Below, in pieces: positions 62,595-64,000 of a DNA stretch of 64,000 nt. Where the stretch lies: the NCBI RefSeq assembly GCF_000392615.1, contig NZ_KB933411.1, positions 1 to 64,000 on the forward strand, in the 5' to 3' direction. Origin of the DNA: Lysinibacillus sphaericus OT4b.31 (lineage in GTDB: Bacteria; Bacillota; Bacilli; Bacillales_A; Planococcaceae). Within the stretch, counting starts at the first letter, position 1; each line of letters starts with the position of its first letter. Under the pieces are notes generated by a model. That model saw only the letters and a program-made list of their open reading frames with translations. It did not search any database and had not been told where the DNA came from. Both the position numbers and the translations under genes were made by a program.

Positions 62595-63290
62595 AACATC
62601 ATTTCCTCCATTATCTTTATTTTTATTTTTATTTATTAAATTGTTAGCTTGATTTACAACATTCACTGCGGGGTCTTTTGCCATTTGTTGCCTTACTTTA
62701 TCAATGACTTCTTGAGGTATTACACTGTTAATGCCTAAATCAGCAACCGCACCAACCTCTTTTTCAAACATAATTGCATCTATAAAACCATGCTCTTTAG
62801 CTTGTTGAGCTGTCATCCATGTTGTTTTATCCATCATAATTTTTAGTTCATCACTAGATTTACCTGTTTTTGCAGTATAGGAATTGATAATTGAAGCATT
62901 TACATTTTTCAAGAACTCACTATTATCATCCATTACTTGATAATCACCATGCGCACCATTTGATGCATTATGAATCATCATTTGTGCAGTAGGCGACATG
63001 ACAACATTCGTTCCGGCCATTGCAATTACAGATGCAGCACTTGCAGCAACCCCGACAATTTCGACATTAACTGTACCATCAAAAGATTTTAGTGCTGTGT
63101 AAATTTCAGAAGCACTAAAAACAGAGCCACCTCCACTATTTATCACAACTTGCAACTCTTTTTGACCATTTTTAATGGCTTGGTCGATTGAGTTCAATAC
63201 TTTACCAGGACTTACAGCTGGTATACCAAAATAATCGTAGATCCATTGATCACCATCGTTAATAACAGGTCCTTTAATTTCCACTCTCAT
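62226..63290 (-). CDS. Head maturation protease, ClpP-type
   Basis: 354 residues. The N-terminal half is a ClpP/crotonase-like serine protease: INSGGGSVFSASEIYTAL, then VGVAASAASVIAMAG with the nucleophile Ser (84 or 87), and MMIHNASNGAHGD with His107. The C-terminal half (about 200-354) is Gln/Asn/Lys-rich and helical, as in scaffold domains. It overlaps the portal gene by one base. It would process scaffold and portal in the prohead. Confidence 0.9.
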   Translation of the reverse strand: MRVEIKGPVINDGDQWIYDYFGIPAVSPGKVLNSIDQAIKNGQKELQVVINSGGGSVFSASEIYTALKSFDGTVNVEIVGVAASAASVIAMAGTNVVMSPTAQMMIHNASNGAHGDYQVMDDNSEFLKNVNASIINSYTAKTGKSSDELKIMMDKTTWMTAQQAKEHGFIDAIMFEKEVGAVADLGINSVIPQEVIDKVRQQMAKDPAVNVVNQANNLINKNKNKDNGGNDVMDLQTLQNEHPELFEQVKNMGYEEGVEAENSRIKEIEDIAVPGNEALVTDAKYKNRIPAAQFAINALKAQKEQAQNQLTNMKKDAAPLNDIPGSAAPVSPDPKDEMDKEAEALGNIFVKGGE

Positions 63291-64000
63291 TACTCTTTCT
63301 CACCTCCTTCTTCTGATTTATCAGATTGAATATTTATATTTACAGGTGCATTAAATCCTGCTTCATATCGTAACTGCTCCTCACGTTTCCTTAATTCATG
63401 ATTACGGAAGAAGTCAGTGCCTGTTAATTCTTGAGCTTCTCGGGTACGAGTACTCAGTCCTGATTCAATACGTAAAATTGCTGCTTCTACTTCTTTTTTA
63501 GGATCTAATTGACCTTGCGTTGGTCCATTCCACTCAGCCCCACAATATGCCTTCCGTATTAAAGGATCATCAAAAAAACCTGGTGCATGAATACGACCTT
63601 GCAAAACTGCTTCTGCAAGAAATTCTTCATAAATTGGCTGACAAAAGTTTTTAGCTAACCATATTCGACGCTTTTTAAACATTTTCCAAGCTTCAAGTAA
63701 TGCACCTCTAGACGCTGAATAAGAAGAAGTAAAATGTTTCATTAATACTTCATAAGGTATCTCTAATGCAACCCCTATTTGACGAAATATAGATGTTGTA
63801 AAAGCATCGAAATTTGGATTTGGTCTACCAGGATTGGATTCTTGAATTTTTTCTCCCTCACGAAGAAATGTAACTGAGCCATTTCCTATATTAATTTTTG
63901 AATTATCTTCCTCAGAATTGTCTTCTTCTTCTCCAAAGCCTCCACCAAAATCTCCTTGCTCTGAAGCTTCTGTTGTTATAAAAACTGAATACATACCACT
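63290..64000 (-). CDS. Phage portal protein (lambda type), 3' part
   Basis: The frame continues past the right edge; 236 residues are visible. The lambda-portal signature IPYEVLMKHFTSSYSASRGA and the following LLEAWKMFKKRRIWLAKNF are clear, with a polar Glu/Ser-rich tail. The portal forms the DNA entry ring. The overlap with the protease gene by one base is typical. Confidence 0.9.
   Translation of the reverse strand, partial: SGMYSVFITTEASEQGDFGGGFGEEEDNSEEDNSKINIGNGSVTFLREGEKIQESNPGRPNPNFDAFTTSIFRQIGVALEIPYEVLMKHFTSSYSASRGALLEAWKMFKKRRIWLAKNFCQPIYEEFLAEAVLQGRIHAPGFFDDPLIRKAYCGAEWNGPTQGQLDPKKEVEAAILRIESGLSTRTREAQELTGTDFFRNHELRKREEQLRYEAGFNAPVNINIQSDKSEEGGEKE

Overview
The window looks like a chromosomal segment of a low-GC, spore-forming member of the Bacillales, most likely Lysinibacillus or a close relative. 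This rests on the gene order of the CIRCE-controlled hrcA-grpE-dnaK-dnaJ-prmA-rsmE heat-shock operon, on several spore-coat or germination gene types, and on the AT-rich composition. The genus is an inference; no rRNA or tRNA gene was recognised.

Layout. 1-2.6 kb: a small accessory patch with the 5' part of a SPOCS-type spore-surface gene, a cysteine-rich coat-like remnant without a start codon, a small exosporium-like protein and broken regulator-type fragments. 2.7-10.6 kb: the heat-shock operon on the minus strand, led by a perfect CIRCE inverted repeat, with hemW upstream. 10.9-26.9 kb: mixed housekeeping and accessory genes. These are ChrA, a DUF4179-like membrane protein, a NodB deacetylase, a PLP decarboxylase overlapping a chemotaxis receptor, a TetR regulator and an NAD(P)-binding oxidoreductase that share an operator, YqeY, an ABC-F ribosome-protection protein with an attenuator leader, a formate/nitrite channel pseudogene, cysteine synthase, remnants of two enzymes and a VOC protein. 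27-43.7 kb: an AT-rich accessory region with small membrane proteins, a CDF cation transporter, a SUKH protein, a secreted repeat protein, two near-identical Ger(x)C germination lipoproteins plus the tail of a third, a GerAB-type permease, an IS3-family remnant, a decayed phage lysis module with an integrase tail, and a probable cysteine-rich bacteriocin with a small membrane partner. 43.8-64 kb: a largely intact prophage structural region, all on the minus strand and running off the right edge.

The prophage is a myovirus-type mosaic. In transcription order from the right edge it has a lambda-like head (portal, ClpP-type protease with a nested scaffold start, decoration protein, capsid protein E, head completion proteins), then a P2-like contractile tail (sheath, tube, frameshifted assembly chaperone E/E', tape measure, X, D, V, U, W, J, I), then fibre or receptor-binding proteins, XkdX, holin and an M15 endolysin. 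Genes are tightly packed with frequent stop/start overlaps.

The most interesting items are a textbook-looking translational attenuator (a seven-residue leader peptide followed by three overlapping hairpins) in front of the ABC-F gene, the candidate halocin-C8-like bacteriocin locus beside the prophage lysis genes, the decarboxylase/chemoreceptor overlap, the -1 frameshift site in the tail chaperone, the repeated Ger(x)C genes without a visible GerA subunit, and the secreted four-repeat protein.
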